A stretch of DNA of 64,000 nucleotides, taken from contig JANYDK010000123.1 in the NCBI GenBank assembly GCA_025363655.1, positions 119,208 through 183,207 on the forward strand, written 5' to 3'. The notes below the pieces were generated by a model, which was not told the DNA's origin, made no database searches, and saw only the letters and a list, made by a program, of their open reading frames with translations. The position numbers and the translations under genes were made by a program. Shown here piece by piece: positions 26,908-36,718 of this stretch; positions within the stretch are counted from its first letter, which is position 1, and the number at the start of each line of letters is the position of its first letter. Origin of the DNA: Deltaproteobacteria bacterium. GTDB taxonomy: Bacteria > Myxococcota_A > Polyangia > Polyangiales > JADJMO01.

Positions 26908-28701
26908 GTGCCGTCCTTCAAGGCGCCGACCGGAGACACGACCGCGTCTCGTATCAAGACGCTGGTGATCCATGTCGAGCGCCTGCATGGGCGGGCCGAG
27001 GTCGACGACTTCCTCGCCGAGGTCGGCATCGGCCGCGACTTGGTCGTCGACGAGACTCGTCCGGTCAGCGTCGCGATGTGGCGCAAGGCACTCGAGCAGT
27101 TCGCGCGTCGCTATGGGACGACCGAGATCGAGCGAACCTCGCCCGACGTCGTTCACACAGGAAATCTCGGGCCGTGGATCCACGTCGTTCGCAACGCCGA
27201 CAGCGTCGTCGACGCCTATCGGCTCATCGAGGGCGGCTCGACCAACCTGACGACGACGACGCGCATCGAGACGGTGCGTTCGGGCGATGGCTTCTGGGTC
27301 GGGCGACTGCACGTGCTCCACGATCCTTCGCTCGAGCGCGGCGGGCTCCTCGCGGCCGCACGTCGTGCCGAGCTCGCCGCGGTGCCTACCCTCTTCGGAT
27401 TGCCCGAGGCAGACGTGCGCGAGACCGCTTCGCTCGAGCGCGGTGACGCCTATTACGAATACGAAGCGCGCTGGCCCGATCCGCGAATGTCGGTGACGCT
27501 GCGTGTGCTCGCGGTGCTCGTCGCCACCTCGGTCTTCGCGGGCGTCGGGCTGGCGGCCTTCAAGGTTCCGGGGCTGATGGTGATGTCGCTGATGGGGCTC
27601 GTCGCCGGGCTCCTCGGCCTGCGCCTCTACGAGGGTGAGCGGCTCCGTCGAATACAGGTTCATAGTCAGTCTATGCGCATCCGGGCCTTGGAAAGAAGCC
27701 TCGAGCTGCAGGAGGCGCCCGACACGCGCCACGCACTCGGTGATCTCGACGGGCAGGTCATCGCGGGGCTCTATCGCTTGCACGCGCGGCTCGGTGCGGG
27801 CGCGACGGGCGTCATCTACGAGGCGTTGCGGCTGTCCGATCGAGCGCCGGTGGCGGTGAAGTTGCTGCGCGCTGCCGTCGCCGAGGACACGGTCGCTGCC
27901 GATCGACTGCGACGCGAAGCCGAGGCGCTGCGCCTCACGTGGCACCCCAACGTGGTCGAGCTCTACGATCACGGTCACCTGCCCGACGGCTCGTCGTACC
28001 TGGTGATGGAGCTCCTTCGCGGCGAGACCTTGGCGATGCGTCTCTCGCGACAGCGTCGGCTCTCGTCGGCGGAGATGCTGCCGATCGTCGAGCAGATCTG
28101 CGAAGCGCTCTCGGCGATGCACGCCGCCGGCGTCATCCATCGCGATCTGAAGCCGAGCAACATCTATCTCTGCGAGAAGACCGATTTGCGCTCGTCGAAC
28201 AACTGGATCCCCCGCGATCCGACGGCGCCGCGCGTGAAGATCTTCGACTTCGGCATCGCCCGCGTCGAGTGGGCCGAGACGCGCATCACCAACATGGGAA
28301 CGCCGCTCGGTACGCCGGGATACATGGCGCCCGAGCAAGAGGCTGGCGAGACGGTCGACTTGCGGTGCGACGTCTACGCGCTCGGCGCGGTGATCTACGA
28401 GTGCCTCTCGGGCAATCCTCCGCCGCTTCGTGCGCGCGCGCTCACCGAGGGGGGCTCGTCGCAGCCGCCGCGTTGGCAAGTGCAACAGACGACGGGCTCG
28501 ACGGGCCCCGCTCCGCAGGTCGACGAGCGATGGCGCGCGATCGTCGACAAGGCGATGTCACCGAAGCCCGACGATCGCTACCAAGACGCGCGCAGCGTGG
28601 CGGCCGCGGTGCACGCGTTGCTCTCGGAACCCAATCCCACCGAGCCCACCACTGCCGAGAGTGACAGTGGCACCATTCCCAAGGCCTCGCGCTCGGCCTG
28701 A
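26908..28701 (+). CDS. Ser/Thr protein kinase with N-terminal sensor-like domain
   Basis: A 597-aa protein starting at GTG 26908. Residues 1-185 form a globular domain (IKTLVIHVERLHGRAEVDDF ... VVDETRPVSVAMW) that resembles heme-NO-binding-associated / myxobacterial DUF2378-type sensor regions; this is resemblance only. Two transmembrane helices follow (about 193-240). The kinase domain spans about 285-585 with the glycine loop LGAGATGVIY, Lys in VAVKLL, catalytic loop HRDLKPSN, DFGIA and the APE-like GYMAPEQ. It should therefore be an active Hanks-type kinase, a class abundant in myxobacteria. It is 17 nt upstream of a SUMF1-type lipoprotein gene, so the pair may be one unit. Confidence 0.85.
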   Translation: MPSFKAPTGDTTASRIKTLVIHVERLHGRAEVDDFLAEVGIGRDLVVDETRPVSVAMWRKALEQFARRYGTTEIERTSPDVVHTGNLGPWIHVVRNADSVVDAYRLIEGGSTNLTTTTRIETVRSGDGFWVGRLHVLHDPSLERGGLLAAARRAELAAVPTLFGLPEADVRETASLERGDAYYEYEARWPDPRMSVTLRVLAVLVATSVFAGVGLAAFKVPGLMVMSLMGLVAGLLGLRLYEGERLRRIQVHSQSMRIRALERSLELQEAPDTRHALGDLDGQVIAGLYRLHARLGAGATGVIYEALRLSDRAPVAVKLLRAAVAEDTVAADRLRREAEALRLTWHPNVVELYDHGHLPDGSSYLVMELLRGETLAMRLSRQRRLSSAEMLPIVEQICEALSAMHAAGVIHRDLKPSNIYLCEKTDLRSSNNWIPRDPTAPRVKIFDFGIARVEWAETRITNMGTPLGTPGYMAPEQEAGETVDLRCDVYALGAVIYECLSGNPPPLRARALTEGGSSQPPRWQVQQTTGSTGPAPQVDERWRAIVDKAMSPKPDDRYQDARSVAAAVHALLSEPNPTEPTTAESDSGTIPKASRSA

Positions 28702-28717
28702 CCGGCCCATCTCGTCG

Positions 28718-30673
28718 ATGCGCGGCGCGCTCGTCCTCGTGGGGGCCCTGATGCCCGTGATGGTCCTTCCGTCGTGTCGTCGCGGCTCGAGCCAAAGCGG
28801 TGGCTCCACCACGACGAATCCTGCGAGCACGGCGAGCGCGTCGACGTTCGCGGTCGGCAGCACGAGCGCGTCGTCGACCTCTGGCCCGAGCGCCGACTCA
28901 CCCCTCGTTCCGCTGCCGGTTCCTCCCAAATTCGCGGCCTGCGAGAAGCCTCCGGTGGGCATGGCCTGCATCCCGGGTGGCGCTGCGATCGTCGGAGCGG
29001 ACGACGCGCACGATCTCGAGAAGCCGCGTCACTCGATCGAAGTGAGCACCTTCTATCTCGACCGCACGGAGGTCACCAACGCCGACTACGCGCATTGCGT
29101 CGCTGCGGGCGGATGTCGCGAGGTGCCTCCGGCCTACGCCACCTTCCAGACGCCGAAGCAGCCGGCGGTGCCGATGCAGTGGGAGAACGCGCGCAGCTAC
29201 TGTCAGTGGATCGGCAAGCGGCTGCCGACCGAGGCCGAGTGGGAGAAGGCAGCGCGCGGTGGTGAAGAGGCGCGCACCTACCCTTGGGGCAACGACGCGC
29301 CGAGCTGCGAAAAGGCTTCGTACAAGGGCTGTTTGCCCGACGTCACCCGCGACGTCGGCAGCTTTCCCGCAGGCGCGTACGGCCTCTTCGATCTCGCCGG
29401 CAATGGCTACGAGTGGGTCTCCGATTGGGCGAGCGCTTGCTATGACGGGTGCGAAAAACCGTGCGGCGCGGCGTGCCTGGGGCTCGATCCGATGGGGCCG
29501 TGCGATGGCGCACCGTCCTGCGAAGGGCACTATCGTCGCGTGCTCAAGGGTGGCTCTTGGTACTGGCCGGCCGACGAGATTCGCGCGTCGTGGAGGCGTC
29601 CGGAGATGCCCGAGAGTCATCTCCATCGCCTCAGCTTTCGCTGCGCCGCGCGCTGGCCGGAGCTGTTTTCCTGGCCTCCCCGCGCGCTGATGGAGCCGCG
29701 TCCCACGGTCGCTTCGCTTTCGCCTCCCTCGAAGCAAGCGCTGCGTCTCGCGGCTTCGGTCGCGCCCGACTCCGACATCCTCGCGGTCAAGCCGTGCGAG
29801 GACAAGCTGCAGATCGGTCCCGATTGTCGTGATGCCACGAGCTACATCTCGACCAACGAAGAGAACCGCGAGGTCTGGATTCCCTATCTGAAGAACCTCG
29901 GCGGCGGCTACGTCGGCGTCGGCGCCGATCAGAGCTACGACCTCATCGCGATCGCCAAGAGCGAGTGGGTCTGGCTCCTCGACTACGACCCCTCGGTGGT
30001 GCGCGTGCACCAGATGTTGCGCGCCCTGATCCGCGTCGCCGAATCGCCGAGCGCGCTGATTACCCTATTTTCCAAGGAGAATTCGGATAGCTCGCGTGCG
30101 CTCATCGAGGCCTCGATCGAGGATCCCGACGAACGGACGGCGACTGGAACGCTCTTCGCCAATGTGCGTCCCGTCCTCGGCAAGCAGCTAGCCCGCGAGA
30201 TGGAAGAGAAGAAGGGCAGCGAAGGCTTCGGCTGGTTGCGTGTGCCCGAGCACTACGCCTGGATGCGTACGCTCTACCTGCAGGAGCGCATTCAACTCCT
30301 CAAGGGCAACATCCTCACCGACAAGGCGATGCCGAGCATCGCGGCGGCGGCGCGCAGCCTCGGGGTGACGGTGCGCGTCTACTACCCGTCGAATGCCGAG
30401 GAAATGTGGCGCCTCTCGCCGCGCTACCGCGAGAACGTCCGCGCGCTTCCCTTCGACGACCGGTCGCTCGTCGTGCGCACCGTCAGCGGCAAGCAGTTCA
30501 AGGGCAAGACCTACAGCTATTGGCACTACGTCGTGCACGGCGGGCTCCACGCGCAGTGGCTGCTCGGCAAGGGGACGTGCGATCACGTGTGGTGCTTCAT
30601 GACGATGCGTCACGCGACCGAGGTCGACAACCTCAGCGCCATCGGGCTCTTCGCGACGACGCCGCGGGAGTGA
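28718..30673 (+). CDS. Lipoprotein with SUMF1/FGE-like domain fused to a second domain
   Basis: A 651-aa protein. A signal sequence ends in Leu-Pro-Ser-Cys20, so it is probably a lipoprotein with a Ser/Thr-rich linker. Residues about 75-320 are a SUMF1 (formylglycine-generating-enzyme fold) domain: FYLDRTEVTNADYAHCV, GKRLPTEAEWEKAARGG, YPWGND, GLFDLAGNGYEWVSD, RVLKGGSW. The catalytic cysteine pair of true FGE is missing, since GGSW is followed by YWPADEIRASWRR. The C-terminal 280 residues (TNEENREVWIPYLK ... YVGVGADQSYDLIAIAKSEW) recall LIC_10091-type proteins of Leptospira and myxobacteria, whose function is unknown to me. It abuts the opposite-strand gene with no gap. Confidence 0.75.
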   Translation: MRGALVLVGALMPVMVLPSCRRGSSQSGGSTTTNPASTASASTFAVGSTSASSTSGPSADSPLVPLPVPPKFAACEKPPVGMACIPGGAAIVGADDAHDLEKPRHSIEVSTFYLDRTEVTNADYAHCVAAGGCREVPPAYATFQTPKQPAVPMQWENARSYCQWIGKRLPTEAEWEKAARGGEEARTYPWGNDAPSCEKASYKGCLPDVTRDVGSFPAGAYGLFDLAGNGYEWVSDWASACYDGCEKPCGAACLGLDPMGPCDGAPSCEGHYRRVLKGGSWYWPADEIRASWRRPEMPESHLHRLSFRCAARWPELFSWPPRALMEPRPTVASLSPPSKQALRLAASVAPDSDILAVKPCEDKLQIGPDCRDATSYISTNEENREVWIPYLKNLGGGYVGVGADQSYDLIAIAKSEWVWLLDYDPSVVRVHQMLRALIRVAESPSALITLFSKENSDSSRALIEASIEDPDERTATGTLFANVRPVLGKQLAREMEEKKGSEGFGWLRVPEHYAWMRTLYLQERIQLLKGNILTDKAMPSIAAAARSLGVTVRVYYPSNAEEMWRLSPRYRENVRALPFDDRSLVVRTVSGKQFKGKTYSYWHYVVHGGLHAQWLLGKGTCDHVWCFMTMRHATEVDNLSAIGLFATTPRE

Positions 30674-33600
30674 TCACTCGGCGGCGAGGGCACGCACCTT
30701 CGCGGCTCCATTGTCGCGAAACCCCGGAGAAACCAGGTCGATCGCCTTCATCGGGACGCGCACGCCTTGCTCGAGGAAGTAGTCGTCGGCGGCCTTGCGC
30801 AACGTCTCGCTCTCTTCGCTCGTCTCGCCGTCGAGCAAGCGCGAGAGACGCACGCGGGCGGCGGCGGCGTAGAGCTTCATGCCGGTGGCCTCGAAGCCGG
30901 TCAGCGCGCGTCGCAGACGGCTGATGGCGCGGTCGGTGTTTCCTCGTCGATCGTCGACCGCTGCGCGGAGGAGCTCGCCGAGCGCGGTCGCCCACGGCAT
31001 GCGCTCGCGGAAGAGTCGCGTCGCATCGCGCTCGACCGCCGAGAGGAACGTCGCGTCGTCCTCGAGCGCGGCGACGGCCAAGTGGGCGCGCGCGCGTACG
31101 TGCCAGGCGAGGATGCGAATCATCTGCACCCGCATGAAGAACGAGCTCTCGAGCTCGCGCCAACGCGCCTGGATTTTCTCGAGCGCCGCGCGCCCGTTGC
31201 CTTCGTAGAGGTCGATCTGCGTGCGCGCTCGCATCTCGTCCCAATGCTGCACCTGGAACGAGCGGTTGGACCAGCGAGCCATCGTCTCGTCGACGTGTTT
31301 TCGTGCCGTTTCGGCGTCGTCGGCGATGAGCCAGGCGAGGTGCATCTCGCCGATGTGGAGGAACGTCATCAGGTACTGATCGTGCCGCTCTTGCGCTTCG
31401 CGGATGGTGCCGGGGAGGCGCTGCCAGACGTCGCGAAACTCGCCGAGGTAGCACATCGATCCGAGGAGGAAGATCTCTCCCGAGTCGAGCTCCCAGCGCG
31501 TGCCGACGCCCTTCTCTTGATAGATGGCGAGCCCTCGTTCGCTGGCGTCGCGCGCGTCGAGGTAGCGGCCGCAGAAGTAGTGCGTGCTGCCGAGCGAGCA
31601 GAGGTAGAGCGCGGTGGTCTCGCTGCGGCCCGTCTTCTCGATGATCGGACCGGCGGCTTCGCGGAGGGCGTTGGCGCGCTTCTGCGCCGGTCCACCCATC
31701 GAGCCGATCATGCCGAGCTCGAGGCCGAGGGCGCGCCCGATGCGTTCGGGCTCCCCCGAAGCGAGCGAGAGCTGGAGATGTTTCGAGGAGAAATAGGCTG
31801 CTTGCAGCGTGTCGGCGAGCGCGAGGCCGACGGCGGTCGACCAGCAGACGTCGATGTGCGCGAGCACCGCCGGCGCGATGTGGCTGACGTCGCGCGTCCG
31901 ATAGCGGAGCCCGCGGATGCGGAGCCAGATGCGCACGAGGAGGAGGGAGACGATCGCGCGGACGATCGACGGAGCGAGGCGCATGCCGACGCGCCCGAGG
32001 ACGCCCTCGATGACGTCGAGGCCTTGATCGATGTGACCGCTGCAGAGGAGCTGTTCGGCGGCGCGACGTCGGAGATCGAGCTGCTCGGCGTCGTTGGCCT
32101 CGGTCGTCGCGTCGAGGTAGACGGCGGCCGCTTCGCGACCTCGGCCGGCGTTGGCGAGCGCGTCGCCGAGCTTGATGCGCAGCGGCTGCACGCGCGCCGA
32201 AGCCGGCGGGACCAGCTCGAGCGCGATGCGGTAGTACTGCGCCGCACGATCGAACGCGAGGGCACGTGAGGCTTTGATTGCCGCGGCTTCGGCGTGCTCG
32301 GCGGCGCGATCGTCGATGCCCGCGGCGCTGAAGTGCAGATAGAGCGACTCGGGATCGGCCTCGCTCGTCTCGGTGAGCGCGAGGGCGAGCTTGTGGTGTC
32401 GCGCCTTCTGTCCCTCGGCGTCGATGAGCGCGATGGTGGTGGCGCGAATGCGATCGTGGAATGGCTCGATGCGATCGGCAGCGCGTGAGCCCGAGGCGCG
32501 CACGAGGTGTCCGGCCCGGAGCACGCCGAGCGTCGCGCCGCGTTGATCGCCGGTGAGATCGGCCGCACGAAAGGCGACGCCGATGGCGATCGGCCCGGCG
32601 GCGATGGCGGCGATTTCGAGGAGTCGGAGCGCAGGCTCGGGGAGCGATCGCAATCGGTCGCGGAGCATGTCGACGAGCTTGAGGCCGCCGACCGTCGCCG
32701 CGGCCCCGGTGCTGCGGATGTAGCGCACGAGCTCGCCGATGAAGAACGGGCTACCCTGCGCCTCGGTGGCGATCTCGTCGGCCAGCGGATCGCGCGAGGG
32801 CTCGCTGCTACCGAGGAGGATGCCGGCGAGGAGGCGCGCGTCCTCGTGCGAGAGCGCGCCGACGACGATCGAGGTGACGGAAGGGTCGGAGCGTTTGACC
32901 CCAGCCGCTTCGAGCGCGCGCAACATCTCGCTCGAGCGCGTGCTCTCGGCGCTGGCGGGGAGCTCGCCTGAACGCGCGCTCTGCGAGAGACGCTCGCCAG
33001 ATCGCGCACCGGAGAGGCTCGTCTTGTCGTTGCTGGCGATGCCGCCGAGGCTGACGAGGCTGGTGCGCGGCGTGCCGCTGGCGTCGCTCGATTCGCTCCG
33101 CTGCGAGGTCGGGTTGGCCCCCAGGCGCCCATCGCTGCGATAGCCGAGAATGAGGAGAAACGACGGCGGATCGGGCGGCGCGGTGAGTCCGGCGAGGAGC
33201 GCGGCGGAGTCGGCGTCGCCCCACTGGAGGTCGTCGATGAAGACGATCAGCGGCCTTCGATCGGCGAGGCGCGTGAGGAGCTCGCGCAAGGCGCCGAAGG
33301 CACGCGTACGCAGCTGCTGCGGATCGACGATGTCGCGTGCCAGCTTCGGCGCCGAAGCGAACGCCGGGACGCGATTGAGCACCGGGAAGACGCGCGCGAG
33401 GATCGACGCATCGCGCGGGAGGTACGCGAGCACGTCGCTCTTGTCGGCGGCGATCAGCACCTGGGTCAGCGAGTCGATGAGGCTGTCGAAGGCCTTGTAG
33501 GGGACCGATTCGCGCTCGTAGCAGCGGCCCATGAGCACCACCGCGTCGCGGCGCAGCTCGGGCTCGATGACGCCGCCGTAGAGCTCCTCGCGACGTGAAG

Positions 33601-34747
33601 TCGTCTCGCCGACGACGTCGAAGAAGTGCGAGACGAGCGCGCTCTTGCCCATGCCCGAGCGACCGTGGACGAAGACGGTCGCCGCTTGGCCCTCGACGAC
33701 GCGCCGATACGCGTCGAGCAACGTCTGCAGCGGCACCTCGCGACCGACGAACGGCATCGACACCGACGGCGTGCTGATCGTGCTCGAGTCTCGCGACGAG
33801 GCGATTCCGCTCGCCGGCAAGAGCCCGTCTTCGCCGCGATTGAGCCGCTCGATGACCTCGGCGCCGGTCGGTCGCTCGTCGGGGTGCGTGCGCAAGAGCG
33901 CCATGCAGAGCCTCTCGAGATCATCGGGGACGCCAGGACGGAGATCCCGTGGACGCTTCGGCAGCTTCAGCTGCTTGTCCATCAACATCTGCATCGGCGC
34001 GCCGTTGAAGGGCATGGTGCCGGTGATCGCCTCGTAGAGCACGCACCCGACCGCGTACCAGTCGGCGGCTTCGGTGAGCGGCAAGCCCGCGCCTTGCTCG
34101 GGCGCCATGTACGCCGGGGTGCCGGAAATCCCGACCTCGCTGCGATCAGGGCGGTTCATCTCGGTGGCGATGCCGAAGTCGACGAGCACCACGCGGCCCG
34201 ACTCGCTCACCAAGATGTTCGACGGCTTGATGTCGCGATGGAGGATGCCGAGCGCGTGGAGACCGAGGACGCCTTGCGCCAATTGACGAAGCGCGCCCCG
34301 CAGCCGGTCGTAGTCGATCGGCGGGAGCTCACGCGACGGCGGCGGATCGGTGCGGTGGATCGGGCGCTCGGACGAGCGGCTCGGCGGCGAAACCGAGGGC
34401 TCGGCCGCGAGCGTGGCGGTGAAGGGCGAGACGTTGAGCGTCGTCGGCACGCGGTGCCAGCACCAGCCGAGGAAGTCGACGCCGGAGATCAGCTCCATCG
34501 TGAAGAACCACTGATCGCCCACCGAGACCAGCTCGTGGAGCTCGACGAGGTTCTCGTGGCTGACGTCGGCGAGCGTGCGAAACTCGCGCTTGAAACGATA
34601 GAGTGCGACCGGGTCGAGCCGCGCCAACGTCTTCAGGGCGACGCGTGCGTTGCGTTCGTTGTCCAGCGCTTCGTAGACCACGCCGAAGCCGCCAGCACCG
34701 AGCCGGCGTTGGATCTGGAAACGCTGCGTCCCGATGAACTCCGACAC
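30674..34747 (-). CDS. Giant Ser/Thr kinase with AAA-type ATPase and TPR region
   Basis: A 1,357-aa signalling protein of the PknK-like plan. The kinase domain (about residues 10-300) has [33 protein letters not shown] and AYMAPEQ. An interrupting Ser/Pro-rich loop (about 115-150) lies between the N- and C-lobes. A predicted STAND/AAA ATPase follows with P-loop [12 protein letters not shown] (about 400) and Walker B-like [12 protein letters not shown]. The second half is alpha-helical TPR-like repeats. Start chosen at GTG 34747, directly before the kinase fold; an upstream in-frame TTG (34840) would add 31 unstructured residues. It is divergent from the histidine phosphatase gene and converges on the SUMF1 gene with zero gap. 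Confidence 0.88.
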   Translation of the reverse strand: MSEFIGTQRFQIQRRLGAGGFGVVYEALDNERNARVALKTLARLDPVALYRFKREFRTLADVSHENLVELHELVSVGDQWFFTMELISGVDFLGWCWHRVPTTLNVSPFTATLAAEPSVSPPSRSSERPIHRTDPPPSRELPPIDYDRLRGALRQLAQGVLGLHALGILHRDIKPSNILVSESGRVVLVDFGIATEMNRPDRSEVGISGTPAYMAPEQGAGLPLTEAADWYAVGCVLYEAITGTMPFNGAPMQMLMDKQLKLPKRPRDLRPGVPDDLERLCMALLRTHPDERPTGAEVIERLNRGEDGLLPASGIASSRDSSTISTPSVSMPFVGREVPLQTLLDAYRRVVEGQAATVFVHGRSGMGKSALVSHFFDVVGETTSRREELYGGVIEPELRRDAVVLMGRCYERESVPYKAFDSLIDSLTQVLIAADKSDVLAYLPRDASILARVFPVLNRVPAFASAPKLARDIVDPQQLRTRAFGALRELLTRLADRRPLIVFIDDLQWGDADSAALLAGLTAPPDPPSFLLILGYRSDGRLGANPTSQRSESSDASGTPRTSLVSLGGIASNDKTSLSGARSGERLSQSARSGELPASAESTRSSEMLRALEAAGVKRSDPSVTSIVVGALSHEDARLLAGILLGSSEPSRDPLADEIATEAQGSPFFIGELVRYIRSTGAAATVGGLKLVDMLRDRLRSLPEPALRLLEIAAIAAGPIAIGVAFRAADLTGDQRGATLGVLRAGHLVRASGSRAADRIEPFHDRIRATTIALIDAEGQKARHHKLALALTETSEADPESLYLHFSAAGIDDRAAEHAEAAAIKASRALAFDRAAQYYRIALELVPPASARVQPLRIKLGDALANAGRGREAAAVYLDATTEANDAEQLDLRRRAAEQLLCSGHIDQGLDVIEGVLGRVGMRLAPSIVRAIVSLLLVRIWLRIRGLRYRTRDVSHIAPAVLAHIDVCWSTAVGLALADTLQAAYFSSKHLQLSLASGEPERIGRALGLELGMIGSMGGPAQKRANALREAAGPIIEKTGRSETTALYLCSLGSTHYFCGRYLDARDASERGLAIYQEKGVGTRWELDSGEIFLLGSMCYLGEFRDVWQRLPGTIREAQERHDQYLMTFLHIGEMHLAWLIADDAETARKHVDETMARWSNRSFQVQHWDEMRARTQIDLYEGNGRAALEKIQARWRELESSFFMRVQMIRILAWHVRARAHLAVAALEDDATFLSAVERDATRLFRERMPWATALGELLRAAVDDRRGNTDRAISRLRRALTGFEATGMKLYAAAARVRLSRLLDGETSEESETLRKAADDYFLEQGVRVPMKAIDLVSPGFRDNGAAKVRALAAE

Positions 34748-34810
34748 TGGCCCGCGAGAATACCCCGAGGGGGTCACGTTCGGCCCGGCGTTTTGCCTCT
34801 GCCGAGGTGC

Positions 34811-34819
34811 TGCTACGCT
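34811..34819 (+). promoter_or_regulatory. Extended -10 element in the divergent kinase/phosphatase intergene
   Basis: TGCTACGCT, identical to the elements before def and the DUF58 gene, lies in the 123-bp gap between the divergent kinase and phosphatase genes. It would give the phosphatase a leader of roughly 45 nt to its TTG start. Confidence 0.4.
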
Positions 34820-34870
34820 GCCGTCGGTACTTGGTCGCAAACGTTACCGCCCTCGTCGCCCTCGTCGCTC

Positions 34871-35587
34871 TTGTCCACCCTCCTCCTCGTCCGCCACGGC
34901 AAAGCGTCGGCCTTCTCGCCGCAGGGCTACGACCAGCTCTCGCCGCCCGGTTTCGAGCAGGCGCGTCTGCTCGGTGAATATTGGGCCGCGCGCAAGCAGG
35001 CCTTCGATCGGGTCTTCGTCGGGCCTCGCAAGAGGCACGCGCAGACGCTCGAAGAGGTCGCCACCGTCTATCGCGCGCACGGTTTGCCGCTCCCCGAGCC
35101 CGAGCCGCTCGAGGGGCTCGACGAGCACCACGGGATGCAGCTCCTCTTCGCGATGCTCCCCGAGCTCGGTCGCGACGACGCGCAGCTGCAGGAAATCGCC
35201 GCGATTCTCTCTCGCGGGGAGAAGCCCGATCCGCGCGACGTGCTCTCGGTCTTTCGGCGCGTGATGCGTCGCTATGCAGCGGGCGAGCTCGATCACCCGG
35301 ACATCGAGAGCTGGCGTCTCTTTCGTGCGCGTGTCGAAGAGGCGGTCGAGACGATGACCTCGGCGCTTCCTCGCAACGCCATCGCCGTCGCCTTCACCTC
35401 GGCAGGAGCGGTGGGCGCAGCCGTCGGACACGCGCTCGGCGTCGACGATCTGCGCGTCCTCGACCTCGGCTTCTCGCTCTACAACGGCTCGATCAGCGAG
35501 CTGACGGTGCGCGACGGTCGCGCCTCCGTCGTCACCTTCAACGGAACGCCGCACCTCGCCGACCCGGCGCTGGTGACGGCCGTTTGA
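34871..35587 (+). CDS. Histidine phosphatase family protein
   Basis: A 238-aa protein of the phosphoglycerate mutase-like superfamily. The phosphoaccepting histidine is in LLLVRHGKAS (residues 4-13). A second arginine block, 'FVGPRKRHAQTLEE', matches the usual 'SPL.R..qTA' region. The distal catalytic histidine, normally in a SHGG-like motif, is absent: AVAFTSAGAVGAAVG has Ser/Ala there. The family contains a TSGG-type subgroup, so it may still act on phosphate esters. Start is TTG 34871; no ATG or GTG lies in frame between the stop and the RHG motif. The downstream APH-type kinase gene begins 25 nt later. Confidence 0.75.
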   Translation: MSTLLLVRHGKASAFSPQGYDQLSPPGFEQARLLGEYWAARKQAFDRVFVGPRKRHAQTLEEVATVYRAHGLPLPEPEPLEGLDEHHGMQLLFAMLPELGRDDAQLQEIAAILSRGEKPDPRDVLSVFRRVMRRYAAGELDHPDIESWRLFRARVEEAVETMTSALPRNAIAVAFTSAGAVGAAVGHALGVDDLRVLDLGFSLYNGSISELTVRDGRASVVTFNGTPHLADPALVTAV

Positions 35588-35612
35588 AAGTCGCGGACGC
35601 GAAGATGACCGC

Positions 35613-36698
35613 ATGACCGACTTCAGCGATCAACCGGGCAAGGTCCGCGACGGTCAGGGCTTCGATCTCGCGGCGCTGCGAATTTGGCTGAAAAAAAGCG
35701 CCCCAGAGCTCGCGGGCGACGACTTGGTGGTCGAGCAGTTCGGGCGTGGGTACTCGAACCTGACGTATCTGCTGCGGAGCGGTAGTCGCGAAGTGGTCCT
35801 TCGCCGCGCGCCGCCGGGCGTGAAGATCAAGAGCGCGCACGACATGGGGCGCGAGTATCGAATCCTCTCGCGTCTCGCCGACGTCTGGCCGAAGGCGCCG
35901 CGGGCGTTCGCCGCCTGTGACGACGAGTCGATCGTCGGCACGCCGTTCTACCTGATGGAGCGGGTGCATGGCGTGATTCTTCGGCAGAAGGTGCCCCGAG
36001 GGCTGACGCTCGACGCGCCGACGATGGAGCGCGTCTCCACCTCGACCATCGACACACTCGCCGAAATTCACACCCTCGATTACGCGCGCGCCGGGCTTTC
36101 CGATCTCGGCAAGCCCGCGGGCTACATCGCCCGGCAAGTGAACGGCTGGGCCGAGCGATATCGCAAAGCGCAGACCGACGAGGTGCCGCAGGTCGACGCG
36201 CTCGGCGCTTGGCTCGTCGCCAACATGCCGAAAGAGACCGGCGCGACGCTCATTCACAACGACTTCAAATACGACAACGTGGTCCTCGCGCCCGATCTGT
36301 CCGGCGTTCGCGCGGTGCTCGATTGGGAGATGGCGACGCTCGGCGATCCGCTGATGGATCTCGGCACCACGCTCGGATACTGGATCGACGCCGACGATCC
36401 GCCCGTCTTCCAGGTGATGGTCTTCGGACCGACCAACTTGCCGGGCAACATCCGCCGCATCGACCTCGTGCGCCGCTGGCAAGAGAAGACGGGGCGCGAC
36501 GCGTCGAACGTCCTCTACTACTACGCGAACGCCCTCTTCAAGCTCGCGGTCGTCGCGCAACAGCTCTACAAGCGCTGGAAAGACGGCCTGACGAAGGAAG
36601 ATCGCTACGCGATCATGCTCGAAGGCGTCAAGGCGGTGACCAGCTCGGCGCTGCACGCGATCGACAAAGGGCGCATCGATCGGCTCTCCGAGAGCTGA
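35613..36698 (+). CDS. APH-family phosphotransferase (ACAD10/11-like)
   Basis: A 361-aa kinase-like enzyme of the aminoglycoside phosphotransferase superfamily. The Brenner motif LIHNDFKYDNVV holds the catalytic Asp, and VLDWEMATLGDPLMDLG the metal-binding Asp. The N-lobe 'GRGYSNLTYLL' is the nucleotide loop. Sequence style matches 'phosphotransferase family' proteins related to the N-terminal domain of ACAD10/ACAD11, which phosphorylate 4-hydroxy-acyl-CoAs in catabolism, rather than antibiotic resistance enzymes. Start at ATG 35613. It follows the histidine phosphatase gene closely. Substrate is inferred from family only. Confidence 0.82.
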   Translation: MTDFSDQPGKVRDGQGFDLAALRIWLKKSAPELAGDDLVVEQFGRGYSNLTYLLRSGSREVVLRRAPPGVKIKSAHDMGREYRILSRLADVWPKAPRAFAACDDESIVGTPFYLMERVHGVILRQKVPRGLTLDAPTMERVSTSTIDTLAEIHTLDYARAGLSDLGKPAGYIARQVNGWAERYRKAQTDEVPQVDALGAWLVANMPKETGATLIHNDFKYDNVVLAPDLSGVRAVLDWEMATLGDPLMDLGTTLGYWIDADDPPVFQVMVFGPTNLPGNIRRIDLVRRWQEKTGRDASNVLYYYANALFKLAVVAQQLYKRWKDGLTKEDRYAIMLEGVKAVTSSALHAIDKGRIDRLSES

Positions 36699-36718
36699 GC
36701 TCGCGTCAGTCCCGTGAA

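Noticed and set aside
35613..36698. Aminoglycoside resistance gene
   Set aside because: The APH fold is present, but sequence style matches the ACAD10/11-linked phosphotransferases and there is no resistance or mobile context.
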